NCBI GenBank assembly: GCA_035298385.1
Contig: DATGYC010000131.1
Coordinates: 5,794-69,793, forward strand
Direction of reading: 5' to 3'
DNA from: DATGYC01 sp035298385
GTDB lineage: Bacteria > Bacillota > Sulfobacillia > Symbiobacteriales > Symbiobacteriaceae
DNA length: 64,000 nucleotides
Shown here: positions 32,363-41,348 of the stretch, in pieces
Position numbering within the stretch: position 1 is the stretch's first letter
Layout of the letters: every line of letters starts with the position of its first letter
Made by a program: the position numbers and the translations under genes
The notes under the pieces: model-generated
Told to the model about the DNA's origin: nothing
The model's database searches: none
The model's input: only the letters and a program-made list of their open reading frames with translations

Positions 32363-32854
32363 GTGGAGATGACGTTGCCGACACCGCTCTTGCTTTCGTT
32401 GCTCGCCTGCTCGCTCCTCTTGTCACTGATTGCGCTTGTCATGGCCGTCGTCTCTGCCAAGAGGCAGAAGCGACTCCTGAATCAGTATCGCGTTCTCTTG
32501 GCCAATGGGTCTCCGCAAGATATTGAGAGCCTCTTGTTCGGACAAGCGACGACGCTTGAGCAGCTGACGACCCATTTGGCACAGCTTGACCGCCAGGTCG
32601 CGGCTCATGGAGAACAGGCCCGCCATCACATTCAGAAGGTGGGCATGCTTCGCTTCAATGCGTTTCCCGACACGGGCAGCGATCAGTCCTTCTCGGTTGC
32701 GCTCCTCGATGCAGACGGCAACGGTCTTGTCCTGACCAGCCTGTATGGGCGGACGGAGACTCGCACCTATGCCAAGCCCATACAGGCTGGCAAGTCCGCG
32801 TATCCGCTCTCCGATGAGGAGATTGCAGCGCTGGATCAGGCGCAGGCCAAGTAG
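32363..32854 (+). CDS. DUF4446 membrane-anchored protein
   Basis: 163 residues. One N-terminal transmembrane helix (about 7-30), a charged coiled-coil section (about 55-92), and then VGMLRFNAFPDTGSDQSFSVALLDADGNGLVLTSLYGR, the DUF4446 signature. The family is common next to parB in Bacillota; function unknown. GTG at 32363 follows AGGAGGT; ATG 32369 is the alternative. It converges with yyaC, the stops being three bases apart. Confidence 0.85.
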   Translation: MEMTLPTPLLLSLLACSLLLSLIALVMAVVSAKRQKRLLNQYRVLLANGSPQDIESLLFGQATTLEQLTTHLAQLDRQVAAHGEQARHHIQKVGMLRFNAFPDTGSDQSFSVALLDADGNGLVLTSLYGRTETRTYAKPIQAGKSAYPLSDEEIAALDQAQAK

Positions 32855-32857
32855 TCC

Positions 32858-33487
32858 CTAACGAATCAACTCTTGGCGTGGGGGGGAGGGGCGCCCCCCG
32901 GAGACTCTGAGCTGCAGGCCAAGACGAATGCCGGCAGCGGTAGCCCGGGCGAGTCGCATGACCAAAGAGAGGCGGGTTTGCTGCAGTAGAGCGTCCCCCC
33001 AGAATCCCGCCGTGTTGACCACACCAAGGACGAAGGCATCACCAACCGGGTCGAGACCCTTCTGCACACCCGCCCCAGGCTGGATCGACCCTTGGCCAAC
33101 CTGGATGCTGCCCACGGAGGTCGGGCGCCCCAGGCAGGCGTCTACCGCCAAGATGAAGGGATAGGGCTGATTCCGACGTATCCTACAGAGAGTGGCGGCT
33201 AGGTTGGTGGCGTGAACCGGTTCCTCTAGCGTGCCGAGTAGGGTACAACCAAACAATCCGCTCTCTTCAAGCATGGAGCCGACGAGTGGGCCGAAGGCGT
33301 CGCCGGTGGCCCGGTCGGTCCCGATGCAGAGGACAAGAATGGGGCGTCCACTCAGGTCGGCGCCCTGCAGGACAGAGCGTACAGCCGTTGCTACCCGCCC
33401 CACAGCGTTGGGGACTGTCGCTTCAATCCGATGGATACGCTTTGCCCGCAGGTTCCAGGGAATCCGTACGGCATCCCTTCCCCACAT
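32858..33487 (-). CDS. yyaC: YyaC-like spore protein (DUF1256)
   Basis: 209 residues. Core LVLCIGTDRATGDAFGPLVGSML and the loop ILAVDACLGRPTSVGSIQVGQGSIQPGAGVQKGL are those of the YyaC family, which is related in fold to the germination protease GPR and occurs in endospore formers. Its presence in the parB neighbourhood mirrors Bacillus. It supports an organism with at least a spore-forming ancestry; the biochemical role is unsettled. The only - strand gene in the 24-50 kb stretch. Confidence 0.88.
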   Translation of the reverse strand: MWGRDAVRIPWNLRAKRIHRIEATVPNAVGRVATAVRSVLQGADLSGRPILVLCIGTDRATGDAFGPLVGSMLEESGLFGCTLLGTLEEPVHATNLAATLCRIRRNQPYPFILAVDACLGRPTSVGSIQVGQGSIQPGAGVQKGLDPVGDAFVLGVVNTAGFWGDALLQQTRLSLVMRLARATAAGIRLGLQLRVSGGRPSPPRQELIR

Positions 33488-33579
33488 ACTCTCGGCCCCC
33501 TAGATCGCTTCACCTTGTCCGCAGTATACGGCTGATCTTCCCCCCCTATGTACAAGGGGAGACCCTGAGGAGGCTGCTG

Positions 33580-34131
33580 ATGGAGATCGAAGAAATTCAG
33601 CAATTAAAGGAAGAAGCGGATCGACTCTACAAGGAGGGGCGCCTGGAGCGGGCCCTGGACGTCTATGGGGCGATCACCGAGGCGGCACCTGACCATGCAT
33701 GGGCCCATAGCCGAATCGGCGCGATCATGGCCCAGTGGGATCGCTTGGATGAGGCGGAGGCGGCGCTCCGTCGGGCCATTGAACTCGACCCGCAGATGGC
33801 CCAGGCGCACAGCAACTTGGGGAACATCCTCTACGTACGCGGAGAGTTCGAGGGCGCCCTCCAGAAGTATCAGGAGGCCATCGCAATCAACCCGGACAAT
33901 CCGGTCTTCCACCAAAACCTGCATGCAGCAAACAAGAAGCTTGGCAAGCTCGCAGATGCGGTTGCGGCCCTGAAACGCTCGCACAAGCTGGAACGCCAGG
34001 CGACCAAGGATGAGGCTAAGGCCCAGTTTGCGGCCTCCAGCCAGCGCATCAAGCGCCGGCTTGGCTGCCTGCCGGCCACTCTCCTACTGCTAGGCACCCT
34101 GATCATACTCGGAACGGCAACGCTCTTGTAG
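33580..34131 (+). CDS. TPR protein with C-terminal membrane anchor
   Basis: 183 residues. Three tetratricopeptide repeats (about 8-110: ADRLYKEGRLERALDVYGAITEAAPDHA, then DEAEAALRRAIELDPQMAQAHSNLGNIL, then GALQKYQEAIAINPDNP), a basic linker with RIKRRLG, and a final hydrophobic helix LPATLLLLGTLIILGTATLL, i.e. a tail-anchored cytosolic scaffold. GAGGAGG precedes the ATG. The stop codon lies in the loop of the terminator. Partner unknown. Confidence 0.8.
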   Translation: MEIEEIQQLKEEADRLYKEGRLERALDVYGAITEAAPDHAWAHSRIGAIMAQWDRLDEAEAALRRAIELDPQMAQAHSNLGNILYVRGEFEGALQKYQEAIAINPDNPVFHQNLHAANKKLGKLADAVAALKRSHKLERQATKDEAKAQFAASSQRIKRRLGCLPATLLLLGTLIILGTATLL

Positions 34132-34146
34132 CGTTGCCGTCTCTTT
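34114..34146 (+). terminator. Terminator overlapping the TPR gene stop
   Basis: Perfect 10-bp stem ACGGCAACGC/GCGTTGCCGT and CTCTTTTT tail. The upstream arm encodes the last residues of the TPR protein and the TAG stop overlaps the downstream side of the loop. Confidence 0.9.
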
Positions 34147-34271
34147 TTGCAATTCAATAGCAGGAATTACGTTAAGTCTAACGAATCAAACATGAACCAC
34201 TTAGACGGGAATAGCAAAGATTCGATATACACCCGTCGGGTCGGGAATTATTTCGGGGGTGAACACTCGGT

Positions 34272-35447
34272 ATGAAGAAGATCCTGGCTTCCGTGTTGTC
34301 CGCCACGATGCTCCTAGCCCTGGCGGGCTGCTCTACCGGGTCCGGATCCAAGAATGGCCAGACCATCGCGGTGAAACTCCCGTCCGTGAGTCCCCTCTCT
34401 GGTGGCCAGTCTACCCTCGGCACAGCGATTGCGAACGGCGTCAAGCTGGCGATCGCTGACAAGTCAGAGGAGCTCAAGAAGCTCGGTGTCGAGCTCAAGG
34501 AGTTCCCGCAGGATGACCAGGCTGAGCCGACCCAGGGCACGACCATTGCGAACCGCCTGATCAGCGACAAGGAAGTCTTTGCGGTGATCGGCACCCTGAA
34601 TTCGGGCGTCGCCAAGACGATCGCCCCCGTCCTGATGCCGGAGCATGTGGCCATGGTCTCGCCGGCCAACACGGGTGTCTCCTTGACCGAGTCGGGCTAC
34701 ACCAACTACAACCGCATCGTCGCCCGTGACGACTTCCAGGGCCCAGCCGCTGCCCGCGCGACCAAGGAGACCCTGAAGGCGAAGTCGGTCTACGTCCTGC
34801 ATGACAAGACCGAGTACGGCCAGGGCCTAGCCGGTGAGTACGCGAAGGAGGCCAAGAAGATTGGTCTCGACGTCAAGGGCGAAGAGGGGCTCAACCCGAA
34901 GGACACCGACTTCTCGGCTCTCCTGACCAAGGTGCTGCAGACCAGCCCGGACGCCATCTTCTACGGTGGTATCTATGACACCGCCTCGCTGCTCTTCAAG
35001 CAGGCGACTGACAAGGGCTACAAGGGCGCCTATCTCGGCGGCGACGGTCTTGACTCCAAGGACATCGTCGACAAGTCCGGCGAGGCTGCCAACCAGGTCT
35101 ACTATACCTCCGTCGCAGACAACTTCTATGGCTCTGCGGAGGGCAAGAAGTTCTTCGACAAGTACAAGGCCAAGTTCAACAGCAATCCCGACACCTATGC
35201 CCTGTACGGCTATGATGCCGCTCTTGTCGCGATCGAGGGCATTGCCAAGTGGGTGAAGGCCAACCCGGGCAAGACCCCGACCCGTGCTGACATTGAGAAG
35301 GCCATCCGTGAGACCAAGGACGTCAAGGGCATGACCGGCACGATCTCCTTTGACGCCAAGGGCGACAACCCGAACGCCAAGGTCTACCTCTTCCAGATCA
35401 AGAACAAGACCTATCCGGGTGTCTCGGTCGCTGGTTACAGCAAGTAA
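34272..35447 (+). CDS. livJ: Branched-chain amino acid ABC transporter substrate-binding lipoprotein
   Basis: 391 residues. Lipoprotein signal MKKILASVLSATMLLALAG before the lipobox Cys20, then a periplasmic-binding-protein type 1 fold: SPLSGGQSTLGTAIANGVKLAI, the QDDQAEPTQGTTIANRLI hinge, and ligand-contact segments SPANTGVSLTESGYTNYNR and YGYDAALVAIEGI. GGGGGTG precedes the ATG. It heads a complete liv locus but is cut off from livH by a strong terminator, giving excess binding protein. Confidence 0.95.
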   Translation: MKKILASVLSATMLLALAGCSTGSGSKNGQTIAVKLPSVSPLSGGQSTLGTAIANGVKLAIADKSEELKKLGVELKEFPQDDQAEPTQGTTIANRLISDKEVFAVIGTLNSGVAKTIAPVLMPEHVAMVSPANTGVSLTESGYTNYNRIVARDDFQGPAAARATKETLKAKSVYVLHDKTEYGQGLAGEYAKEAKKIGLDVKGEEGLNPKDTDFSALLTKVLQTSPDAIFYGGIYDTASLLFKQATDKGYKGAYLGGDGLDSKDIVDKSGEAANQVYYTSVADNFYGSAEGKKFFDKYKAKFNSNPDTYALYGYDAALVAIEGIAKWVKANPGKTPTRADIEKAIRETKDVKGMTGTISFDAKGDNPNAKVYLFQIKNKTYPGVSVAGYSK

Positions 35448-35454
35448 CATGCAG

Positions 35455-35489
35455 GAGAGGGGGCGGGGCAGTCCCGCCCCCTCTTTTTC
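35455..35489 (+). terminator. Intercistronic terminator between livJ and livH
   Basis: Stem GAGGGGGCGGG/CCCGCCCCCTC with short loop AGT-like and CTTTTT tail, a few bases after the livJ stop. Partial read-through would give more binding protein than permease. Confidence 0.9.
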
Positions 35490-35536
35490 ATCCGCAAGCC
35501 ATCTACAGCAGCGCCCAGAAGGGATGACGTAGAACG

Positions 35537-36517
35537 ATGCCGGAAGCGCTCTCCATCCTGCCACAAGTCATCGTAGACGGACTCGTTGTTGGCTTCCTCT
35601 ACGCCGTTGTAGCCCTCGGCTACACCATGGTCTACGGTGTGCTTGAGTTCATCAACTTCGCCCACAGCGAAATCTTTATGTTCGGCGCTTTTGCTGCCTT
35701 TGAGATGCTCATGTTGCTTCAAGGTGCCGGCTTCTTGGCTACCTTGCCACCGCTGATCGCGCTCGTTGCGACTGTGATCGTCGCAATGGCGGTCTCGGGC
35801 GGCCTTGGCTGGACAGTCGAACGGATCGCGTACCGTCCGCTGCGGGGCGCCCCTCGACTCGTCCCCCTGATTTCGGCGATTGGCGTCTCCTTCTTCCTGC
35901 AGGACTTCGCCCGTGTCATCTGGACCGCTGCCCGCGGCAACTATCAGTTGACCGTCCCGAACCTAATCTCGGGCACGATCGGTCCCTGGAAGATTGGTTC
36001 GCTCCCGATAAATGTCATGATCCCAATCAGCGCACTGATCATCATGGTCGCCTCCGTGCTGATGATGGTCGGCCTGATCTGGTTCGTCAACCGGACCAAG
36101 GTGGGCAAGGCGATGCGCGCCGTGGCGCAGGATCGCCCGACCGCCTCGCTCATGGGCATCAACGTCAACAAGATCATCTCGCTCACCTTCATCCTGGGTG
36201 GTGGACTGGGTGGGGCGGCCGGCGCCCTCTTTGCTGTCCGGTACGGCGCCATCAATCCCTACATCGGGTTCATCCTGGGCATGAAGGCCTTTACAGCCGC
36301 CGTCTTTGGCGGCATCGGTAGCCTTGCCGGCGCAGTGGTCGGCGGTCTCTCCCTTGGTGTGCTCGAGGCGATCGTCACCGCGTACCTGGGTCCGCTGACA
36401 GGGGATATCCTGAAGGGTCCAGAGTACAAGGACATCTTCGCCTTCGTGATTCTGATTCTAATCCTGGTCCTCAAGCCCGCCGGCCTCTTCGGCAAGGCGA
36501 CCAGCGAGAAGGTGTAG
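35537..36517 (+). CDS. livH: Branched-chain amino acid ABC transporter permease LivH
   Basis: 326 residues, about eight membrane helices. Family marks: VVALGYTMVYGVLEFINFAHSEIFMFGAF near the N-terminus, and the ATPase-contacting EAA-like loop GKAMRAVAQDRPTASLMGINVNKIISLTFILGGGLGG. ATG 35537, 47 bases beyond the livJ terminator, followed nine bases later by livM. Confidence 0.95.
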   Translation: MPEALSILPQVIVDGLVVGFLYAVVALGYTMVYGVLEFINFAHSEIFMFGAFAAFEMLMLLQGAGFLATLPPLIALVATVIVAMAVSGGLGWTVERIAYRPLRGAPRLVPLISAIGVSFFLQDFARVIWTAARGNYQLTVPNLISGTIGPWKIGSLPINVMIPISALIIMVASVLMMVGLIWFVNRTKVGKAMRAVAQDRPTASLMGINVNKIISLTFILGGGLGGAAGALFAVRYGAINPYIGFILGMKAFTAAVFGGIGSLAGAVVGGLSLGVLEAIVTAYLGPLTGDILKGPEYKDIFAFVILILILVLKPAGLFGKATSEKV

Positions 36518-36526
36518 GAGGTCAAC

Positions 36527-37810
36527 ATGACACAACTACGGAAGCTCTACAGCCAGCTCGTTGGTCTCTTTCAGTCGCGCCGGACTGCCCCGGCCGCATC
36601 GATCCTGCTGACGGTCTTGACCGGGTTGATGCAGGTCTTGGTGCCTCAAAGCGGCTTCTCCATCCTCTTTACCTTGGTAGCCATCTACGTGGTCGCCCAC
36701 GCCAATGTACACACAGTGACCAAGGTAGTCCTCGCGGTGATCCCGCTCCTGGTCGCGGTACCGATCGCCGGGCGGGACAACTTCGCGCTCATGCCGCTCA
36801 TGGTTCAACTCTGCATCTACGTCGCTCTTGCCTTGGGACTTAATCTGGTCGTTGGCTTCGCTGGCCTGCTCGACCTGGGCTATATCGCCTTCTTCGCTGG
36901 CGGCGCCTACGTCTACGCCATCTTCGCCTCCGGTCAGGCAGCCAAGTTCCTCCCCTGGTTCGCTGAGCACGCCCCGACGGGTCTGGGCGGCTGGTGGTTC
37001 TGGGCCGCGATTCCGATCGCCTTAGCCGTAGCAGCTCTTCTAGGCATCGCTCTCGGCTTGCCAGTCCTACGGATGCGCGGCGACTACCTAGCCATCGTCA
37101 CCCTGGGCTTTGGTGAGGTGATTCAGGTCATCTCCCGCAACCTTGATCACCCGCTCAATATCACGGGGGGCGCCCCGGGCATCGCCCCGATCAAGTACCC
37201 CTTCTTCTTCGGCATTCCGGCCGAGTACAACGGCATTGCTGTCTACATGGTAGCGCTCGTCTTCGCCACCCTGACCGCCATGGCCATGATGCGGTTGGAG
37301 CAGTCGCGGCTCGGCCGTGCCTGGGCAGCGATGCGTGAGGACGATATCGCTGCGCGCGCCATGGGTGTGCCGCTCGTCAAGATGAAGCTGATGGCATTTG
37401 CCACGGGTGCCTCCTTCTCGGGCGCCATGGGGATGCTCTTCGCCGTCAAGCAGCAGTTCATCAATCCGGACACCTTCGGCTTCATGGAGTCGATCGGCAT
37501 CCTCTCGATGATCATCCTGGGCGGTCTTGGATCGATCCGGGGGGTGATCGTCGGTGCTGCTGCGGTGACCCTACTCCGCTTCCAGTTCCTGCGCGACCTC
37601 TCAGACCTCTTCGCCGGTGCGGGCCTACCCCCGGCGCTAGATATCACCAAGTACCAGCCGCTAATCTTCGGCCTTATCCTGATCGTCATGATGATCTACC
37701 GGAAGGAAGGGCTCGTACCGGCCACCCGGCCGCAGATCGATGTCGACAACCTGGGCGCCCCGGTGCCAAAGCCAGCCTCGTCCACCCAGGGCAAGGCCCT
37801 CGGCCAGTAG
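36527..37810 (+). CDS. livM: Branched-chain amino acid ABC transporter permease LivM
   Basis: 427 residues, longer than LivH because of an N-terminal extension with three helices before the core. Core motifs: LGLNLVVGFAGLLDLGYIAFFAGGAY, RMRGDYLAIVTLGFGEVI, and the loop RLGRAWAAMREDDIAARAMGVPLVKMKLMAFATGASFSG. The C-terminal tail is hydrophilic with several prolines. AGGAGGT site nine bases upstream. Confidence 0.95.
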   Translation: MTQLRKLYSQLVGLFQSRRTAPAASILLTVLTGLMQVLVPQSGFSILFTLVAIYVVAHANVHTVTKVVLAVIPLLVAVPIAGRDNFALMPLMVQLCIYVALALGLNLVVGFAGLLDLGYIAFFAGGAYVYAIFASGQAAKFLPWFAEHAPTGLGGWWFWAAIPIALAVAALLGIALGLPVLRMRGDYLAIVTLGFGEVIQVISRNLDHPLNITGGAPGIAPIKYPFFFGIPAEYNGIAVYMVALVFATLTAMAMMRLEQSRLGRAWAAMREDDIAARAMGVPLVKMKLMAFATGASFSGAMGMLFAVKQQFINPDTFGFMESIGILSMIILGGLGSIRGVIVGAAAVTLLRFQFLRDLSDLFAGAGLPPALDITKYQPLIFGLILIVMMIYRKEGLVPATRPQIDVDNLGAPVPKPASSTQGKALGQ

Positions 37811-37825
37811 GGAGGAGACCAAACC

Positions 37826-38599
37826 ATGGCAGTACTCCTTGACGCGCAGCAGATCACCAAGAAGTTCGGCGGTCTAACAGCGGTGAGCGAGGTCAACTTC
37901 CAGCTGCAGACTGGTGAGATCGCTTCGATCATTGGCCCAAACGGTGCCGGCAAGACGACCTTCTTCAACGTCGTCACCGGTATGTACAAACCAGACGGCG
38001 GCAAGTTGCTCTTTGCCGGGCAGGAGATTGGCGGCAAGGCGCCGGATCAGATCGCCGCGCTCGGCATCGCCCGCACCTTCCAGAACATCCGACTCTTTGG
38101 CTCCTTGACCGCCATCGAGAACGTGATGGTCGGCATGACCCTCAACTACAAGTCGGGCCTAATCGACGCGCTCTTTCACTCCAAGCGCCACAAGGCGGAG
38201 GAGCTGGATGCAAAGCGTAAGGCCGTGGAATTACTCGATTACGTGGGCCTCCGCTCTGCCGCTAATGAGGTGGCGAAGAACCTGCCCTACGGCGCCCAGC
38301 GGCGCCTAGAGCTCGCCCGAGCGATGGCATCGGACCCGAAGTTGATCTTGCTGGATGAGCCGAAGGCGGGCATGAACCCGCGCGAGACGGTGGAGATGAT
38401 GGAGCTGATTCGCCGCCTCCGCACGGACTACAACAAGACGATCCTGCTGATTGAGCATGACATGAAGCTGGTGATGCAGATCTCCGACCGGATCTGTGTC
38501 CTGGATTACGGGGTGAAGATCGCCGAGGGGACCCCGGCCGAGGTGCGGGCTAACCCGAAGGTGATTGAGGCCTATCTTGGAAAGGGGGCGTCGGCCTAA
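37826..38599 (+). CDS. livG: Branched-chain amino acid ABC transporter ATPase LivG
   Basis: 257 residues. Walker A GPNGAGKTTFFNVVTG, Q-loop FQNIRLFGSLTAIEN, signature YGAQRRLELARAMAS, Walker B LILLDEPKAGMNP and switch His LIEHDMKLVMQISDR. Note the signature starts YGAQ where LivG more often has YGQQ/YGxQ. The stop shares one base with the livF start (TAATG). Confidence 0.96.
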   Translation: MAVLLDAQQITKKFGGLTAVSEVNFQLQTGEIASIIGPNGAGKTTFFNVVTGMYKPDGGKLLFAGQEIGGKAPDQIAALGIARTFQNIRLFGSLTAIENVMVGMTLNYKSGLIDALFHSKRHKAEELDAKRKAVELLDYVGLRSAANEVAKNLPYGAQRRLELARAMASDPKLILLDEPKAGMNPRETVEMMELIRRLRTDYNKTILLIEHDMKLVMQISDRICVLDYGVKIAEGTPAEVRANPKVIEAYLGKGASA

Positions 38600-39312
38600 T
38601 GGCGCTCCTGGAACTGAAGAACGTCCAGACCTACTACGGGGCGATTCACGCCCTGAAGGGGATCGCACTCTCGGTTGAGCAGGGCGAGGTCGTGACGCTG
38701 ATCGGCTCGAACGGTGCTGGCAAGTCGACCGCCCTGAAGACGATCTCCGGCCTGCTCAAGCCCAAGGAGGGAGAGATCCTCCTAGAGGGCAAGCGGATCG
38801 ATAGCCTGGAGGCGCACCAGATCACAGCGATGGGGATCGGGCACGTGCCGGAGGGGCGCAAGATCTTCCCGCGCCTCTCGGTGCTAGAGAACTTGGAGAT
38901 GGGTGGATTCACGGTGGCATCGAAGGCTGACGTGGCGGCCTCCATCGAGCGGGGCTTCGCCCTCTTCCCGCGCTTGAAGGAGCGAGCCAAGCAGTTGGGC
39001 GGTACGCTCTCAGGTGGCGAGCAGCAGATGCTGGCGATCGCCCGGGCTCTGATGATGCAGCCGAAGCTGCTGATGCTGGACGAGCCGTCCATGGGACTGG
39101 CACCGATCCTGGTCGAGCAGATCTTCGAGATCGTCAAGACCCTGAACAAGCAGGGGGTCACGATCCTCCTGGTTGAGCAGAACGCGCTGCAGGCTCTGGA
39201 GGTCGCCCACCGGGGCTACGTGATCCAGACCGGTGAGATCGCCCTGGCTGATTCGGCGGCAAACCTGCGCGAGAACAAGGCGGTCCGGGAGGCCTATCTC
39301 GGCGAGGGGTAA
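38599..39312 (+). CDS. livF: Branched-chain amino acid ABC transporter ATPase LivF
   Basis: 237 residues. It starts LLELKNVQTYYGAIHALKGI, with Walker A GSNGAGKSTALKTISG, the LivF-specific GIGHVPEGRKIFPRLSVLENLEMG, signature LSGGEQQMLAIARALM, Walker B LLMLDEPSMGLAP and the switch VEQNALQAL. Last gene of the liv operon, followed by a terminator made from the GGCGCC palindrome. Confidence 0.96.
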   Translation: MALLELKNVQTYYGAIHALKGIALSVEQGEVVTLIGSNGAGKSTALKTISGLLKPKEGEILLEGKRIDSLEAHQITAMGIGHVPEGRKIFPRLSVLENLEMGGFTVASKADVAASIERGFALFPRLKERAKQLGGTLSGGEQQMLAIARALMMQPKLLMLDEPSMGLAPILVEQIFEIVKTLNKQGVTILLVEQNALQALEVAHRGYVIQTGEIALADSAANLRENKAVREAYLGEG

Positions 39313-39352
39313 CCGCGCAGGGGATTGGTTGGGAGAACGCGAAAGAGTTGAG

Positions 39353-39387
39353 CCGGGGCGCCCTACCTAAGGCGCCCCGGTTTCCCC
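39353..39387 (+). terminator. Terminator after livF built on GGCGCC repeats
   Basis: Perfect 10-bp stem CCGGGGCGCC/GGCGCCCCGG with an eight-base loop and a short TTTCCCC tail. Each arm carries the GGCGCC core of the palindrome that is iterated through the window. Confidence 0.7.
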
Positions 39388-39414
39388 ATAAGGAAGCGAT
39401 GGAGGAGGCGCGCC

Positions 39415-40308
39415 ATGCCCACACCTTACCTAGTCCTACTCGGCGGCGTCCTGGCCGTCTCGGTCTCGTCGATCATGGTCCGCTACACGACGGCGGATCC
39501 GCTGGTCGTCGCCTTCTATCGGATGCTCCTGACCACCCTTCTTCTGGCCCCGATCGCTGCCAAGCAGGATGGCCTGCGCATGGACCGGAAGAGCCTGCGT
39601 CTCTCCGTCCTGAGCGGCCTCTTCCTAGCTGCACACTTTGCCTCCTGGTTCTGGTCGATCCGGCTGACCTCGATCGCCTCCTCGACGATCCTCGTCGATA
39701 CGCACCCGCTCTGGGTGCTTCTGATCAGCTTCTTCGTCTGGCGAGAGCGGCCTGGCCGAGTCGGGCTGGGCGCCACGCTGCTGGCGCTAGGTGGTGCCGT
39801 CCTGATCAGTTGGGGCGACCTCCAGTTCGATCCCCAGGCACTCCTGGGCGATCTGCTGGCCGTCGTCGGGGCGATCACGGTTAGTGCCTACTTCTTGATT
39901 GGACAGCAGGTGCGGAAGCGGGTGGGCGCCCTGCTCTACTCGGTCACCGCCTATGGCGTGGCAGCTGTCGCCTTGCTGATCGCGGCGCTGGCGGCGGGGG
40001 CGCCCCTCGCGGGCTTCGCCCCGGTTAACTGGGCGCTCTTCTTGGGCCTGGCGGTGATCCCAACTATCTTCGGCCACACCGTCTTCAACTGGGTGCTCCA
40101 CTACCTACCCGCCCCGGTCGTCTCCCTCTCCATCTTGGGTGAACCCGTCGGCGCGACCCTCATGGCCTGGATCCTGTTTACGCAGGTGCCCAGCCCGGCT
40201 ACACTGGCAGGAGGGGCCCTCACGCTAGGTGGAATCTTCCTGTATCTATGGCATCAAGTGCGGCAGGGCCGCCAGGTGAAGGAGAGTGAGTTGGTTGACC
40301 ACGGTTGA
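39415..40308 (+). CDS. EamA-family (DMT) permease
   Basis: 297 residues with about ten hydrophobic helices in two repeats. Repeat 1 has SIMVRYTTADPLVVAFYRMLLTTLLLAP; repeat 2 ends FGHTVFNWVLHYLPAPVVSLSILGEPVGATLMAWILF, the EamA signature. The family exports or imports amino acids and other metabolites; substrate not readable. ATG after GAGGAGGCGCGCC. It overlaps the CvpA-like gene and may be the first gene of the string to rpsF. Confidence 0.9.
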   Translation: MPTPYLVLLGGVLAVSVSSIMVRYTTADPLVVAFYRMLLTTLLLAPIAAKQDGLRMDRKSLRLSVLSGLFLAAHFASWFWSIRLTSIASSTILVDTHPLWVLLISFFVWRERPGRVGLGATLLALGGAVLISWGDLQFDPQALLGDLLAVVGAITVSAYFLIGQQVRKRVGALLYSVTAYGVAAVALLIAALAAGAPLAGFAPVNWALFLGLAVIPTIFGHTVFNWVLHYLPAPVVSLSILGEPVGATLMAWILFTQVPSPATLAGGALTLGGIFLYLWHQVRQGRQVKESELVDHG

Positions 40309-41023
40309 CCTCGTATTGATTGGCATTCTAGCGGTCGCAGTCAGCTGGGGCTTCATGCGGGGCGGGCTCGCGTTCCTGACGGGAATGGTCGCCTTCCTCT
40401 TCGCCTCCACGATCGTGGGGCGTTATACGGACCAGATCGCCAACTTCTTGGGTAAGACCCTGGGGCTGGAGGCGAGGCTGGCAACCGCTGTCGGCCAGCA
40501 GATCGGGATACCAGCCATGGCTAGTGATGTGCCAGCATCAGCCATCAGCCAGGCTGAGTGGGCGCACGTCCTGGCGAATCTTCCCCTACCGGACCACTAT
40601 AAGCAGGCGCTCATCGCGCAGATCGCCAAAGCCGCGAGTAGCGCTTCCGCTGCAGGCCTCTCGGCAGCCCAGGTAATCGTGGACCAACTGGTCCAGAACA
40701 TCTTGCACGGGCTCGCCTTCTTTGGCGGCATCTTGGTGCTCGGCTTCGGCCTCTCCCTCGCGGGAAGGGTCTTGAGTGGCGTCCTCAACAAGATCCCGCT
40801 GGTGGGGCTGGCGAACCGACTGCTGGGCGCCGCCATCGGACTCCTAGGCGGCGTGGTCACCGTGATGCTGATCGTGGCGATCGTCGGCCCGGCCATGCAG
40901 ATCTCCGGCTCGGCCTGGGGTGCGGCGATCATGAATGCGAAGTTGGCCCCGGCCTTCCTCTCCATCTGGAAGGGGTTCGGCAGTATCTTCCTGGGTGGAG
41001 GCGGACAGGTGTGGAGCGTGTAG
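40286..41023 (+). CDS. CvpA-family membrane protein
   Basis: 245 residues. N-terminal helix pair (VDLVLIGILAVAVSWGFMRGGLAFLTGMVAFLFAS) with the short RG turn typical of CvpA, an Ala-rich soluble stretch (about 70-135), and two to three further helices. CvpA-type proteins are associated with colicin V production, envelope stress or biofilm; the role here is unknown. The GTG at 40286 overlaps EamA; the TTG at 40295 is better spaced from AAGGAGA and may be the real start. Confidence 0.75.
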   Translation: MSWLTTVDLVLIGILAVAVSWGFMRGGLAFLTGMVAFLFASTIVGRYTDQIANFLGKTLGLEARLATAVGQQIGIPAMASDVPASAISQAEWAHVLANLPLPDHYKQALIAQIAKAASSASAAGLSAAQVIVDQLVQNILHGLAFFGGILVLGFGLSLAGRVLSGVLNKIPLVGLANRLLGAAIGLLGGVVTVMLIVAIVGPAMQISGSAWGAAIMNAKLAPAFLSIWKGFGSIFLGGGGQVWSV

Positions 41024-41214
41024 TGATCGAGGTCGGGGACATCTTCCGGATGAAGAAGCCGCATCCGTGCGGCTCAGACCGGTGGGAGGTCTACCGGACC
41101 GGCGCCGATATCGGCATCCGTTGCCAGGGGTGTGGCCATCGGGTGATGCTTCCCCGGGTCAAGTTTGAGAAGGCGGCCAAGCAGCGCTTCCCGAAGGGCG
41201 AGGGCGCCCAGTAA
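41011..41214 (+). CDS. DUF951 small zinc-ribbon-like protein
   Basis: 67 residues: VGDIFRMKKPHPCGSDRWEVYRTGADIGIRCQGCGHRVMLPRVKFEK, the full DUF951 (YyzM-type) signature with three cysteines suited to metal binding. It commonly lies just upstream of rpsF in Bacillota, as here. GTG start inside the end of the CvpA-like gene. Confidence 0.9.
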   Translation: MERVVIEVGDIFRMKKPHPCGSDRWEVYRTGADIGIRCQGCGHRVMLPRVKFEKAAKQRFPKGEGAQ

Positions 41215-41218
41215 ACCC

Positions 41219-41248
41219 TTGCAGTTGCGTTAACCATTGTGCTATAGT
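41219..41248 (+). promoter_or_regulatory. Promoter of rpsF-ssb-rpsR
   Basis: TTGCAG (41219-41224), an 18-base spacer and TATAGT (41243-41248), about 100 bases before rpsF. Confidence 0.65.
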
Positions 41249-41254
41249 TAGCTG

Positions 41255-41348
41255 TGCTCGATTTGCGAGCTGCAGGCGCAGCCAACAGGCTGCTGCCTCC
41301 CTGCCCCACTTGGGTGGGGCCATTAGACCATAGGGAGGGGGTATACCC
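41255..41348 (+). promoter_or_regulatory. Structured rpsF leader
   Basis: The leader can fold: GAGCTGCAGGC/GCTGCTGC-type pairings and a clear 7-bp hairpin GCCCCAC/GTGGGGC (41303-41320), before the AGGGAGGGGG ribosome site. S6:S18-binding autoregulatory leaders are known upstream of rpsF in many bacteria; I cannot show the conserved bulge here, so this is a suggestion. Confidence 0.35.
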
